This document shows, piece by piece, positions 1 to 11,192 of a stretch of 64,000 nucleotides of DNA. Below the pieces are notes generated by a model. The model was not told where the DNA came from, ran no database searches, and saw only the letters and a list, made by a program, of their open reading frames with translations. The position numbers and the translations under genes were made by a program. This DNA is from Vandiemenella viatica (taxonomy: Eukaryota; Arthropoda; Insecta; Orthoptera; Morabidae), in contig CM061914.1 in NCBI GenBank assembly GCA_031002005.1, positions 192,528,685 to 192,592,684 of the forward strand, written 5' to 3'. How positions within the stretch are numbered: position 1 is the stretch's first letter; every line of letters begins with the position of its first letter.

Positions 1-1256
1 GGGTACTGTACATTTACATTTACCAATAAATCATCGGCTAAAGTATTAAACCTGGATTTATCACTTACACTACACATTAACCAAGATGGGAAAATCCTCG
101 AATAGACTGTCTCACATAACATGAAAACTGTGGCGAGCCAGTCTGCTAGACTTTACACGTTCAGTGCTGGATATCAGGTCTGGTCTATTTGGGAAAACTC
201 CAAACTGTGTTGTACCAGTAGTAACGTTGGACGGTGTAGAGCAGTTCGACTATGGATAGAAGCCGTAGTGTCTGTTCCCATTAATGCTTACTGATCTGAA
301 CAACACAGATCTGATTCGTAGGTTTGGTAGCTGATCGTCGATTAGAAAATAAATAGTTCGTCAGCATTAGAAAAGACAATACTAAGAAATGGAGATACAA
401 ATGAATGAATGAATATAAACAAGACACTTTGGGTGATGACTTAATTTTAATAAAAAAAAAATATAATAATAATAATAATAATAATTCTCCTGTCAGTGTT
501 TAATTTTAATCTTTTACATAATATTATTTTACATTATAACTGGTACTTTAGGGCAACGAAATACAATGTTCGGGTTTTAGAAAAAAAAACCGCTGTCTAA
601 CATTAATAAAATTCATACCCACGACTCTAAAGCTACTGTGTGGTTGGACATTCCCACATTTGCAGACAGAATCGTCCATCTATACTGCCAAAACTATAAC
701 CATTCGCACAGTCACTCAATGTGGATCACCTAAACAGCTTCAGAATATGTTGTACTATCAATGAATGCTGAAAAATAGTTAAGTATCGATGACTAGAGAC
801 GCTTTGAGAAGGTGGTTGAAAAATTGTTTCTGCTCAAGACATCATGACAAGTAAGCGACGAATGGAATTTGTAAAAACACAAATAACTTCTTGAATACTT
901 TAATAGAGGAAAGTTTTCAGGGCGCTAATGAGGAAGAATGGTGCTTAAGGATGTTGGCTACAATTAGTATACTGAAATGAAGAGAAATGAAGAAAATGGC
1001 ATTAAACAAAGAAAAGTGAGTGCTGGAAACCAGAAGAAAGACTGATGCCAGAAGAAGCAAGAATCAACCCACAGTATACAGAAAAGGAAATGGGCTCAAA
1101 ATCTCAGTTGATTTACACTGAAGCAATTTAAAGTCAAGTCAACCCTGGGACCTCGGCTTGGCAACTATCCGGGTCACGTGCCAGTCCGTTATAGGATGTT
1201 GGCGGCGATCGCGGTCTCCTTCGTTCCAGTAAAGGTGTTGTCTTAAGCCAAGATCT
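1..1256. other. AT-rich stretch without a recognised gene
   Basis: No coding region or known repeat family was recognised. A short ATA-type microsatellite lies near 466-484. The segment around 1135-1245 is less AT-rich and looks like repeat debris leading into the LINE fragment that follows. Confidence 0.6.
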
Positions 1257-1304
1257 TTGGTGGTCCAGATTCGAGATATCTCAATAGCCAGCTCCTCTTT
1301 TGCC

Positions 1305-2122
1305 CTACGTTGGGTTGGTAAACATGGGATGAAGATAAATGCAAAGAAGAGTCAGCTAATTAGATACACAAATAAAAAACTAAAGGTTTATTATAATTAT
1401 AAGGTGGGGAAAGAATTGCTTATTGAAGACTTGAAATGTAAATATCTTGGCATTACATTTGATAACAAGCTTAACTGGGCAAATCACATTGGACAGGTAG
1501 TAGGAAAAGGTGTCAAAATTCTACATTTGCTGGAGAGGGTGATGAGGGGATGTACGAGAGAAGTAAAGAAATTGGGTTACAAAACTTTGGTCAGACCACT
1601 GCTCGAATATGGAAGTGTAGTATGTTACCAACATTTTGACTATCAAATACAGGAGTTGGAGAGGGTGCAAAATAGGGCTGCTTGTTTTGTTTCTGGAAAT
1701 TATCGCAAAATGCAATCAGTAACAGATATGATAAAAGAGCTGGAATGGACCTCACTGGAAGACAGAAGGAGGGTGAAGAGGGTCATGGGAATGTACTAGG
1801 CGTATATTGGTGATGAGGCATGGAAAGATATTGGTGTAAGAATTGAAAGTAATGAATGGAATGGAAAAGATGACCATGACCACAAGCTGGCACTCGATTT
1901 CTGACACAAGGGTGTGGGAAGGTTCTCTTTTGTAGGTAAGGCTGTCAGGGATTTAATTTACCAAGAGAAATGATGATTAATTTGCCAAAAACGTTGAAAG
2001 AATTTAAAGTTAGAATTTGTAAAGGGTAAATGTAGGTGGATGCAGAAAAGGGGGAAGATGGGCGTTTAGGGAAATTGCCACCGGAGCGTGCGCTCCATTG
2101 CAATTTAATTTAATTTAATCTT
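1305..2122 (+). mobile_element. 5'-truncated non-LTR retrotransposon (LINE family B), 3' part of RT ORF and tail
   Basis: The reading frame at 1305-1799 matches the C-terminal part of a LINE reverse transcriptase: a WVGKHGMKIN-type segment, a KYLGITFDNKLNW motif, then the LVRPLLEYG and SLEDRRRVKR segments typical of the thumb and downstream region. The catalytic FADD block is absent, so the copy is 5' truncated. Coding similarity continues with stops to about 2000, and the copy ends in a tail of repeated TTTAA units near 2122. A second copy at the right edge (63610-64000) preserves the FADD motif, which supports the family assignment. Further pieces lie at 18150-18605, 47560-47780 and 60446-60520. 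This copy is not functional. Confidence 0.85.
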
Positions 2123-2125
2123 CGT

Positions 2126-2598
2126 CGGAATGCAGAATCTAGAAGAAAGTATCTCGCTTGATATTCCATTATGAAACATAAGTGAGCTATGTTTTCTTTT
2201 GAGTTGATCGGTCAAATCAGTTAGAGAATGTACTGGCGGAATCATGTTTCAAAGGCCTTTGCTTCTTTTAGATTCAAGAATGGCAAGTATGTGGCAGGGC
2301 AACCCAGGTAAAATGCAGAATTTTTCTTGAGTTTATTTGTTTTTGGTGTTCCTGACTTCACATTTCGAATAATGCCAGCGAGATTTTGGTTTTCATTAGT
2401 TTCCCAAAAACACTCAAGGTGAATGCCACGATGGTTTCTTGAGGCTGCCATTGCCAATTTTCTTACCGTTCCCTACCCCGTCTCAGTATCTGACGAACTC
2501 TATGCAATAGAGCCCTAATTTTAAAAATTAATTCAGTGAGATCAAGTGTAAAATAAACCAGTAAAATTAGTTTGCGTCCATTTAGTTATTGTTCTACA
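2126..2598. other. No recognised feature
   Basis: I see no gene. The sequence lies between a LINE tail and a SINE fragment, and may contain old repeat remnants. Confidence 0.5.
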
Positions 2599-2600
2599 AT

Positions 2601-2815
2601 TTTTCAGGAGGACGCGGGTTTGAATCCCCATTCGGGCATCCAGATTTGGGTTTTCCATGGTTTCCCCAAATCACTCCAGGCGAATGCTGGCATGCTTCCT
2701 TCAAAAGGGCCATGGCCGAATTCCTTCCAGTTCCTTGTCCCCAGTCCCATCCCTCCTCTAATGACCATAGTCGTCGATGAGGCGTAAAGCCATAAGTAAA
2801 AAAAGGGAAAAAAAA
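2601..2815 (+). repeat. tRNA-derived SINE (family 1), 5'-truncated
   Basis: The copy contains a pol III B-box-like GGTTTGAATCCCC followed by the conserved SINE body (CATCCAGATTTGGGTTTTCC, then a segment resembling GGCCATGGCCGAATTCC) and an A-rich end. Other copies of the family lie at 15459-15709, 34684-34930, 50290-50530, 50755-50975, 53070-53287 and the duplicated region. The A-box part is missing here. The copy ends about 25 bp before the LTR element. Confidence 0.8.
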
Positions 2816-2839
2816 GTTCTACATTTTCTTCCGATGTCT

Positions 2840-2843
2840 CTAC
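2840..2843. repeat. Target site duplication (CTAC), left
   Basis: The four bases CTAC precede the left LTR and recur at 12350-12353 directly after the right LTR. A 4-bp duplication is normal for Ty3/gypsy-type integration. It shows that the element is complete and that the two LTRs belong together. Confidence 0.92.
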
Positions 2844-3522
2844 TGTAGTAACTGAGCGGCTAGTCACCACGGCCAAAGTTTGGATTCGCCTCTGATCAAC
2901 CACTCCTCGATTAGCTTTCGAAGATATGTGGCCATAAGATCAGAGTGACTACGTTCTGCCCACACTTATAGCGAGTAATGAGCAGGAATCAGCGATACAA
3001 ATGAAAACATGTAGTTGAAAGAATTGAGTGACTTTAATACTTCAGTAAAAATGGGCACATAGACATACACTTGAAATAAATGAAAAACACTGCATAAACT
3101 AGCTCTCATAAAAGGCATCTGCTACTAATAAAATCCTGTCACTCGGGATATTCTTTCTCAGCCAGCCAGAGGGTGTAAACTGCATTAGCCATTACCTAAT
3201 AAAATCTGCATGCCGTATGGCGACGTGGTCCATCCTTTGAATCGGCGAAACGACTGCCCCGGAGGCCGTTCTAGACTGCGCTCTCCAGAGTAGAAACGTG
3301 GTGGGGAGAAGTCAGGTGACTTCATCCTATTCGTCTAAAATCCCTGGCTAAGGGCTTTCGGAGTTACACTGGTAGGGGGACTGTTTCCCACGGGAAGTGA
3401 CTTTGCTCAACCTTGAGCTCTGCCTCGTTGGGTGGAATTATATTACATAGCTGCAGCTTGAGAAAAATTATCCCGAACGAAAGTTAGAACATATTATAGT
3501 TAAAATATCTCAATATACTACA
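2844..3522 (-). repeat. 3' LTR (left copy) of the gypsy-type element
   Basis: This copy is 679 bp and bounded by TGTAGT and ACTACA. By eye it matches the copy at 11671-12349 in length and sequence. The 3' end of the element's RNA should lie here because the genes run on the minus strand. Confidence 0.95.
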
Positions 3523-3533
3523 CTTCCCCCCTT
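3523..3533 (-). promoter_or_regulatory. Polypurine tract for plus-strand DNA priming
   Basis: On the minus strand the bases immediately before the 3' LTR read AAGGGGGGAAG. This is the expected position and composition of a retroelement polypurine tract. The region between it and the env stop (3534-3960) is AT-rich and non-coding. Confidence 0.8.
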
Positions 3534-3960
3534 GGGGAAGAGTCGAACCCAGGGCTTTAGCCTAGGCGAGACTCTTACCTGGTAGTCTGCAAAATCTGGA
3601 CTCAAATGCTTAAACAAAAAATTACACAATAAATGTAGATTAAATAAAAGTGCCTTAAAATGATTAGATATCTGACTTAACACTATCTTCTATTTGTTAT
3701 TGTATTCGGCTTCTAGGATAACATTTTCTAAAACTACTACATGAATTGTTGATTACATAATTGGTCTTGAATTGACTACACTGATGGATTTGATCAATTG
3801 TTTGCACATTTCTACTTCTACTTGCTGTAATCTTTATCATTTTCTAACTGCTACATTGCATTCAACCTTAATTCTACTTAAGCACATTATACATATAAAT
3901 TTTTTTTTCAAAATAAATCATAATTGAAATAATACATACATAAACTTATCAAAATTTCTT

Positions 3961-4434
3961 TTATCTCCGATCATGGCGAGAGATAACAGATACTTCATCA
4001 TGATCTGGATCAAAAGATCGTCTGTGTCCAATAGCAGAATGAGGTCTCTCAAATACTACAATATCCTCATCATTGAGTTCATTGTTAATGTCTCGGTTAA
4101 CGTGAATAGGTCTTCTTCCTCTTATACGAGATAATTCAGTACCACTAGAGTGGTTTACAATAGTTGTTTTCACACAAATCTGATTACAGCATTCACCTGC
4201 AGTATTACGCCAAAAATACTTAAAACAATTCCTTAGACAGCTACAATGTTTACATAGGCAAAATGTGATGATGCAAAAAATAAGAACTACACAGACATAC
4301 GATAAGATCGAATACTGAGACAATGAATAATTTGTAAAAGCGTTTTTCTCTTGTTCTTCAATTTCATCTTGGAGTTGTTCGATTTTTAGTCCTGCAATCT
4401 TCAAATCATCAAGATTCTTAACAATGTTTTCCAT
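3961..4434 (-). pseudogene. env: Env C-terminal piece: membrane anchor and cytoplasmic tail
   Basis: This 157-codon frame begins with a coiled, acidic stretch (residues 1-31), followed by a hydrophobic membrane segment at about residues 42-60 and a Cys-rich juxtamembrane patch. It ends in a charged tail with RHDRR at the C-terminus. It overlaps the upstream env frame by 17 bp in a different reading frame, so Env is interrupted between ectodomain and anchor. In related insect retroviruses this part holds the fusion protein in the membrane. Confidence 0.8.
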
Positions 4435-5842
4435 TAGGTAAATTCAATTTTAATTCTGAAATATTACGTTTCTCTTTGTTTATGATACAACAATCGACTT
4501 CCAGATTCAAATCAGGTATAATATCTGGACTGGTAACATTCGTTCTTATCGTTTGCTGTGATTCAATCAAAATATTCGCTCCATAACCTCGACATTTTTG
4601 CAAGAATTTTAATTTGCCTGTTCCTTTGAAAATGATATCCGTGGGCTGATTTTCACCACATAATATAGTCATACCTTCGTCTTTAGGTGCAACAAACAAC
4701 CATTCGTTGTTGTTTAATTTAGTAAACAAACTTTCATTTAAAGAGACTATTTTTCTGGTACAATCACTAGGGATTGATCTTACTGGCTGTAACAATTTTA
4801 CCTCACACGGAGCATTGTCAAAGGAGGCAGACAATACAAAGGTTTGTTTACAAATACTAAGATCAGATGTTAACTGTTTACACTGGAGCTCATCGTGATT
4901 TACTTTAGCATACAATCTGCGAGACTCATCAATAATTAAAGTATCTTTTTCTGGCAAGATGAACAAATAATTATAATTATTACCAATGGCTATAGGCAAT
5001 GGGAGAATTCTGTAAATATTAAATTGATTGTTGTTCGAAAGAGGAATGTTGAGAACATACGTCAAAATATTTTGTGACAAGAAGACGTCCAAACTGATCA
5101 TTTTTAATAGAAGATAACCGTTTTCCTCGGAAAGCGGAACTGGGAATCGTTTGTCTTTAATATCATCTCTTATTAATGTTAGGTAACTGACAACTTGGGA
5201 TGGATTAATGATAAGGGGTTGTAGAATTCCATACTGAGCGTTTACGATTGCTGATACAACTAAATCATACTGTCTTTGTAATTCAAATATAATAGACAAG
5301 GATCTTATAAAATGTTCATTGGTAGCCGTCATTATAGCCAATTTTCGAATGGAGTGATCTGTATGATTTGCAAATTCCTGTACATAATTTTGTATTTTCT
5401 TCATCCCCGAAACCAAAACATCTTGATTTCGGTTCACACTGGATAATGTATAATTAGTTTCAGTCAGAGATTTCTTTACTACAGTTAGTTGTTCTTTAGA
5501 CAATTTCAACAGATTACGTTGCTCTTTCTCAAGGATATCTATCTTAGATCTCAAATACGCTGCATCGTCCAAATTTAGGGTGCCAAATAAAAGCGTGGAA
5601 ATTTGGCCTACGAATCCGAAAACAGCGCGCTTCTTTCGAGATGAGTCATGTTTCGTAATTTGTCCAATTAAATTTTGCGACTGCTTTAATTTATTAATAT
5701 GCCAGAATATTTCTTGGGACATCTCATCGCATTCATGGGTTGTTACATTCAACTCAATTAATTTGTTTTTACAAAAAGCGATTGATCGAAATGCATAATT
5801 TTCTAAGTTTTCAGAAGCGTCATCTAATTTATTTAAATTCAC
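4418..5842 (-). pseudogene. env: Env ectodomain, baculovirus F-type fusion protein (internal piece)
   Basis: The 474-codon open stretch has no ATG at its start and is an internal part of Env. A furin-type RKKR lies at about residues 69-72, followed directly by a hydrophobic, glycine-containing fusion-peptide-like segment and then by heptad-like helices. This order (short N-terminal subunit, basic cleavage site, fusion peptide, long helical subunit) is that of baculovirus F proteins and errantivirus Env. In known families the protein drives membrane fusion after cleavage. The piece is cut off from its signal peptide by a frame change and an in-frame TAG just upstream (about 5860), and from its anchor by a frame change near 4430. 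As written, no complete Env can be made. Confidence 0.85.
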
Positions 5843-5886
5843 ATTTATAACAATTCTCTACAATGATGAATAAATCCGTGTACCGG

Positions 5887-5991
5887 TTATGTGAACAAAA
5901 TATAACCCTTGGAACTGAACTTTTCGATCATAAAATCTCGTGTAGCTACGCTGACGTGAATTAATAACAGAAGACCGTACAGCAGTTTCAT
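5887..5991 (-). pseudogene. env: Env N-terminal piece with signal peptide
   Basis: A short frame of 34 codons starts at an ATG at 5991. It begins with a Lys, a leucine-rich hydrophobic core and a small-residue region (MKLLYGLLLLIHVSVA), a good secretory signal peptide. It ends at a TAA after a frame change relative to the Env ectodomain frame. The ATG directly follows a strong splice acceptor, as in the spliced env messenger of gypsy-type viruses. Confidence 0.75.
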
Positions 5992-6006
5992 CTGAAAGCA
6001 AAATAA
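5992..6006 (-). promoter_or_regulatory. Splice acceptor for env mRNA
   Basis: On the minus strand a pyrimidine-rich run ends in TTTTGCTTTCAG directly before the env ATG at 5991. A spliced subgenomic env transcript is known for errantiviruses, and the position fits that use. The donor was not identified. Confidence 0.65.
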
Positions 6007-6452
6007 AAGTTTAGTTAAGTGTACTGTTGCAATCTGTAAAAGAAATGCGTAACTTGAATTATAAATGCAAAAGTGTACGTCGTAATATTACAATCGACTG
6101 TTCTTCACTGCGAGTTAAATGCCTGGCGTGTGTGGGTGAGTTTAAAGACCTTGCTATCAGGTGGGCTCGCCTCGCCGCGCTATCAGTGCCCTTGCCGGCG
6201 GCTGAGCCAGATAACTGGTGGTCAGCCATCTTGGAACAGCCGTTTATCAGGAGTGCGTGGGTGACCACGTGCGTGGCCACGCCGTGACTCCACGTGGTGC
6301 GGTGTTTACAAAACAAGCGACCACGTGCCTTGTGTTTATGTGTTTCTAATGCGGCTTTTTCTGTTTCCTATCCATTTTAAATGTACTGTAACTTACTTTA
6401 TTGCATTTTTAAGGTGTGTTCTCACTACTGACTGAATTATTTCGTAATTTAT

Positions 6453-6944
6453 TCAATGATATGGCTTTAATCTATTGGCATGAACTGTGAGTCTTTTATA
6501 TTTTCCCAGTTGAATAGTTACACTGACGCCTCGTTTTCCAATCACAACAAAAGGTCCTCTGTAACCACTGTCAAGCTTCTGAGACCTACCTCTGCGAACA
6601 GATTCATCTTTTAGCAAAACTTTGCTTCCAATTTCAAATTCTCGTGGATTTTGTGTCTTATCGTAATATTCTTTGTTTTTCTCTTTCAGTCCCTGATTGA
6701 TCTCTCTAGCCTGCTTGTGTAGTGTCTGTAGGATAGCTTTTAACTCATCTGCGTACTCATCATATGAATAGTGAACTTCCTTTGGATCACTTTGTAATAC
6801 CCCTGGTATATTTGGTATTCTACCGAACATTAGCTCGTGTGGCGTGTACCCTGTTGCACTGTGAACACTAGTGTTATACACAAATACAAAATAAGGTAAC
6901 CAATCATCCCATGTGCTCTGATTCTTGTCAATATAATGCCTCAA
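6453..6944 (-). pseudogene. pol: Integrase C-terminal part
   Basis: The 163-codon stretch continues the integrase after its last catalytic region. It contains the NTSVHSATGYTPHELMFGR-like segment that follows the DDE core and, near the end, a GYRGPF motif of the C-terminal integrase domain. The preceding part (about 6945-7080) is in other frames, so the core is interrupted. Integrase joins the element's DNA to the host chromosome. Confidence 0.85.
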
Positions 6945-7079
6945 GTACTCTGAAAGACTACGGTGGGCTCTTCAACAAAATTTGATTGTGGCCGATACGC
7001 CAACGTCTGGATTTTATTTATCTTTAATAATTTACATACTTTCTGCATTGTTTCGCTGATAAAGCACGATCCGTTATCA

Positions 7080-7897
7080 CTAAGTAAGAATGCTCGGCGA
7101 TCCAAAGCGTAGGATTACTTCTAAGACTAATGCTCGAGCCACTGTATCAGAATCTTGTCTGGCTATCGGAATTGCAGTTATAAATTTGGTCAATTCGTCC
7201 TGAAATGTCAACACATATTTGTTCCCATTGTTGCTCAACGGCATTGGGCCAACAATGTCTGTTGCACAACGTTCGAATACATGCTCAGGTATCTTTGTAA
7301 GTTCTAATGGCATACGGGTATGTGGTACTAAGTGTTTGTTCCTCTGGCAACTATCACACTGTTTGACATAATTTTCTATATAAGACTTCATCCCTGGCCA
7401 CTGAACGTATCTCTTAATTCGCTCGTATGTCTTATTTACACCTAGATGTCCAGAGATGGGGCTGTCATGGTATTCCTTAAGTATGGCTAGTTTTTCTTCC
7501 TCATTTAGTGTTGGAAATTCCTCCTCATTTGTCTGGATTTGTGCATCTACTGTGGATGTGAGTGTTTCTTCTTCTGTTTGCATTGTTTCATCTGTGACAG
7601 GGTCTGGTTGGGTGGATTCTTGTACTTCCCTTACTTCCCTAATTCTGCTAAGTGCATCTGCAACTGTATTTGATTTTCCCTTGCGATAAACAATTGTGTA
7701 ATTGTATTCTTCAAGTTTTAAGCGAAATCTTAGTAATCTAGAAGATGGGTCTTTAACACTAAAAATCCAAGTAAGGGGGAGGTGGTCAGTATAGACCGTG
7801 AAATGTCTGCCAAAGACGTAAGGTCTGAATTGCTTTATCGCCCACGTAACCGCGAGTGCCTCTCGTTCTGATGTGGAATAATGAATTTCTGCTTTAT
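7080..7897 (-). pseudogene. pol: RNase H C-terminal half, linker and integrase N-terminal/core part
   Basis: An open frame without its own start runs from about 7897 to a stop at 7080. It carries the YTDH and ADALSR segments of retroelement RNase H, an acidic linker, the integrase HHCC zinc finger (HDSPISGHLG, then CDSC) and the first catalytic Asp in ATDIVGP. The stop comes just before the second catalytic Asp block, which is readable in another frame at about 7070. The upstream frame change lies at a short T/A run near 7895. Confidence 0.85.
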
Positions 7898-8280
7898 TTA
7901 AAGGTTCTGGAAATATATGCGACTGGTCTATCTGAGCCTATTTGCCCCTGCGAAAGTACTCCTGAAATGGCATATTGAGACGCGTCTGTGCTAATAATGT
8001 ATGGAAGATTTTCGTCTGGGTACGCTAGAACAGGTGCTGAGATCAATTTCTCCTTGAGAGTTTGGAAAGCATTCTCAGTTTTTGGACTCCAATCAAATGG
8101 AACATTTTTCTTTAATAATTCATATAAAGGTTTAGCTATCTTACTAAAGTTCTCTATGAAACGGCGATAATAACCTGCAAACCCAAGGAATGTTTTCAAT
8201 TGTTTTGTTGTCTGTGGAGTTGGATAATTTTTGACTTTTTCAATTTTCTGTGGGTCTGGGTAAACTCCATGTTCTGTCAA
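7894..8280 (-). pseudogene. pol: RT thumb/connection and RNase H start
   Basis: This 128-codon piece contains the RT C-terminal segment FLGFAGYYRRFI and the start of RNase H with STDAS, which carries its first catalytic Asp. It is in the same overall frame as the RT piece upstream but is separated from it by a stop at 8317-8319. That stop lies in a short out-of-frame interval bounded by apparent single-base length changes. A frame change at about 7895 ends the piece. Confidence 0.85.
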
Positions 8281-8316
8281 CTTGTGTCCCAGATAGGTGA
8301 CCTCTTTTGTAAGAAG

Positions 8317-10008
8317 TTACACTTTGTTTGGCTGAAGGCGAAGTGTGTGTGTTCTTAATCTGTCAAAAATGTCTCTTAACCTCTCATTGTGTGCTTCCAA
8401 GTTTGGTCCAAAACAGATTACGTCATCTAGGTACACGAAACATCGATCACCCTGTAGACCACTCATAACGACTGTCATTAGATACTGGAAACTTGCGGGT
8501 GCGGAGGCAAGGCCCATAGCCATCTTCCTGTACATGAAGTGACCTTGACCTGCACTGAATGCAGTTAACGGTTGATCCGATTCTTTAATCAAAATTTGGT
8601 GATACCCCTGAGCTAAGTCTAAGGTAGAAAAGTATTTTGCCTTCCCCAATGAATCTAAGATTTCTGAAATTAGTGGAAGCGGAAAAACAGTTCCTACAGT
8701 GATTTCATTTAACTTGCGAAAGTCTACCACAATTCTGTATCGTTGTTGACCACTGGCATCGGGTTTCTTAGGTAGGACAAGTATTGGGAAATTCCACTCG
8801 CTAGTTGATGGAACAATAATCTCATTCTCAAGCATTTGCTCAATTTCTTTCTGTAAAATGGGTTTCATAGTATCTGGAATTCGATACGATCTCTGTTTGA
8901 TGACTGTACCTTGTGCTTCTGGCTTTAATTTGATTTCATGGGTGACTGTGTTGGTGTGTGTCAACTTATCTCCTGGGAGGTGAAATATATCATTGTACAA
9001 TAAACAAAGTTCTAGAATGGATCGCTTTTCTTCTTCATTCAAATGATCTAGCCTCAAATTTTCCATTAATAAACTGGTGCGTGATTTCCCTTGTGTTGGT
9101 TGCACGTGCTTAGTTGTTTGTTTACCTTCTACAACTCTAATGGCGGACGGGTGGTCAGCTGGCGGATCACGTGACTCTGACGTCATATCGCTCTCCGCAC
9201 AATATGGCTGCGCCTGTAATGCTCCGCAATAAAATTCAACACTGTCCTCCCTGGTATTTAACATGGATAAAATACAAGTACCGTTTTCTACTTTGACCAA
9301 TGATTCAGGAATGAAAACACCTTGAATAATTTCTTGTTTGTTTACAATAGCTTCTGCACAATTTCGGCATTGCACCTGAACTCGTAAAATGCGTTCTTCT
9401 CTTGGCCCTAACTTTACTGTGTAATCCTCCGGAAGACTTGCAATTTCTTTTGTGCCTTTAGAACTGTTGTTCAACTGCTTTGAACTATCTTTACTGTGAC
9501 TTGAATTACTAGCATCTCTCCGATTAGATACTTCTACAGTTTGTTTATGTTCCTGTTGTTCATTCTGTATATGTTGTGTAGTGGATTCATTACTGTTTTG
9601 AGCATTATTTGTGTTTTTGTTGCTATGCATATTCTTTCTGTTTACACGTTTTCCTCGTCTTTTGCGAGAGTTTTTGGGCGGTACCTCTGTGTTTATGTTT
9701 CCCTTCACTTGAGAACATTTGCCTCTTGAGTTGTCTGATCCCTTTGAGACTACTCTAGCCCGCTTACTAGGCCCACTAATATTTTCTGATTCTGTTAGTA
9801 TTGGAATAGAATGACCACTGATACATACAGACATGTTTTCATAGTTAATTATAGCTCCCTGTTTGATTAAAAGATCTCTCCCAATTAACCCCTCTTTAAC
9901 TATATCAACAGACTCTTCAACCACATGAAACTCATGCTTAATGAACACATGATTACTTAGTTTTAGTTGCAAAACAATAGTTCCTTTTGTTCTCACTGTG
10001 TGTGACAT
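8317..10008 (-). pseudogene. pol: Pol: protease C-terminal part, linker and reverse transcriptase
   Basis: The 563-codon piece starts in the protease, with GRDLL near residue 44 (the conserved second retropepsin motif). A long Ser/Asn/Lys-rich linker follows, then a reverse transcriptase with VDFRKLN, the catalytic TLDLAQGYHQI block and YLDD at residues 526-529. It lies in the same frame as the upstream protease piece and is separated by a single TAG at 10015-10017. RT copies the element RNA into DNA. Confidence 0.9.
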
Positions 10009-10014
10009 AATTCC

Positions 10015-10230
10015 CTAATACTTAAAGTTTTCTTTGTATCTATTTGAAGCGTGATTTGCCAATGCATTCTTGTGTATAAGAGACAGCTGTGCCCCCGTGT
10101 CAAGAAGAAAGAATAATTCCCCATTGTTTACTTGCTCACAGGCGATCTTAACAAAATCATTTTCATGTTCACAGCCTACGGTATGTATTTTGCCGTATTG
10201 ACGAGTGTAAGAGTGGCTGCCGTTTCTCAC
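10015..10230 (-). pseudogene. pol: Pol start: aspartic protease N-terminal part
   Basis: This frame overlaps the gag stop and lies in the -1 frame relative to gag, as expected if Gag-Pol is made by ribosomal frameshifting. The retropepsin active site DTGA is at residues 44-47. There is no ATG start. An in-frame TAG at 10015-10017 splits the protease between the active-site loop and the GRD motif. Confidence 0.85.
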
Positions 10231-11192
10231 ACTCTCCGCTCGTTTCCCGAACCTTTGTTTGTCTTTTGTGTTGTGTCATTGTTGCGACAATGTGACGCGA
10301 AATGCCCGATCTTATTACATTTGTGACAAACTGCCTTCTTTACTCTACAGTCTGCAATCATATGTCCTTTTCTATGGCAATATGCACAAGAGACATAACT
10401 AATTCTTCTTAACTGTGTGCGTGCTTTACATGATATGGCTAGGTGACCTTTTTGTCTGCAGATTTGGCAAACGGGTTGGCTCCTACATTCTTTACTAATA
10501 TGGCCACTTTTATTGCAAGAGAAACATCTTTTCATGGCATTACTATGTGTTGTGTGTGTATCTGAACGCCCTATAACAGCTTTTTCTTTCTGTGACAACA
10601 ATGCACTTTCTTCGACGAGTGCTAATTCAACAGCTACTGGTAAAGTGATAGTGGAACCCCGTGCTCTAATCACTGTCTGTATTCTGTCATTACTTAACCC
10701 TTGAATGAACGTAATGCGACTCAGGCGATCAACAAGAGTGAGACTCCCTTTTACATCTTCTTCAGGAATTTCTTTAGCTACTGCATTTCTAAAGTCATGT
10801 GATAATTTATCGATTTTCGCGGCCCATTCAACAATCGGTTCTGCTTTACCCTGACGAGCTGCAAAAAGGTTACAAGCATAGTGATCTAATGAACGCCTCT
10901 CCCCATAGTTTTCAATCAAGATATCTTTTACAGAATCCCATGTTTTGGTAAAAGCTCGGACGAGCAATTTCCCCCTGGCCTGGCCAGTGATCTTTGACTT
11001 TACAAAATGAAGGAGAACATCATGATCTTGCTTAGCAATTAAATTAAATGCAGTTGAAACATTTTCAATGAAAGGTTGCAGTTCTTCTTTATCTCCGCTA
11101 AACGAATTTGGAATCAACTTTAATGCTTCTGATACTGAGAGCTTTCCCGCACTGCTCTCTTCAACACCTACTTCACTCGTTGCGGTATTCAT
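10227..11192 (-). CDS. gag: Gag nucleocapsid polyprotein with four CCHC zinc knuckles
   Basis: The 321-residue protein begins at an ATG about 480 bp inside the 5' LTR. Residues 25-200 form a helical capsid-like domain of the retrotransposon-Gag type (IPNSFSGDKEELQPFI at the start). Four CX2CX4HX4C knuckles follow at about 223-236, 242-255, 269-282 and 289-302. These should bind the genomic RNA during particle assembly. The frame is intact, unlike pol and env. Many classical insect errantiviruses lack zinc knuckles in Gag, so four of them together with an F-type env is notable. The stop overlaps the pol frame by a few bases. Confidence 0.92.
   Translation of the reverse strand: MNTATSEVGVEESSAGKLSVSEALKLIPNSFSGDKEELQPFIENVSTAFNLIAKQDHDVLLHFVKSKITGQARGKLLVRAFTKTWDSVKDILIENYGERRSLDHYACNLFAARQGKAEPIVEWAAKIDKLSHDFRNAVAKEIPEEDVKGSLTLVDRLSRITFIQGLSNDRIQTVIRARGSTITLPVAVELALVEESALLSQKEKAVIGRSDTHTTHSNAMKRCFSCNKSGHISKECRSQPVCQICRQKGHLAISCKARTQLRRISYVSCAYCHRKGHMIADCRVKKAVCHKCNKIGHFASHCRNNDTTQKTNKGSGNERRV

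Noticed and set aside
6027..6316. Small genes between env and integrase
   Set aside because: Short overlapping frames on both strands in a GC-rich island of the retroelement, with no family similarity.
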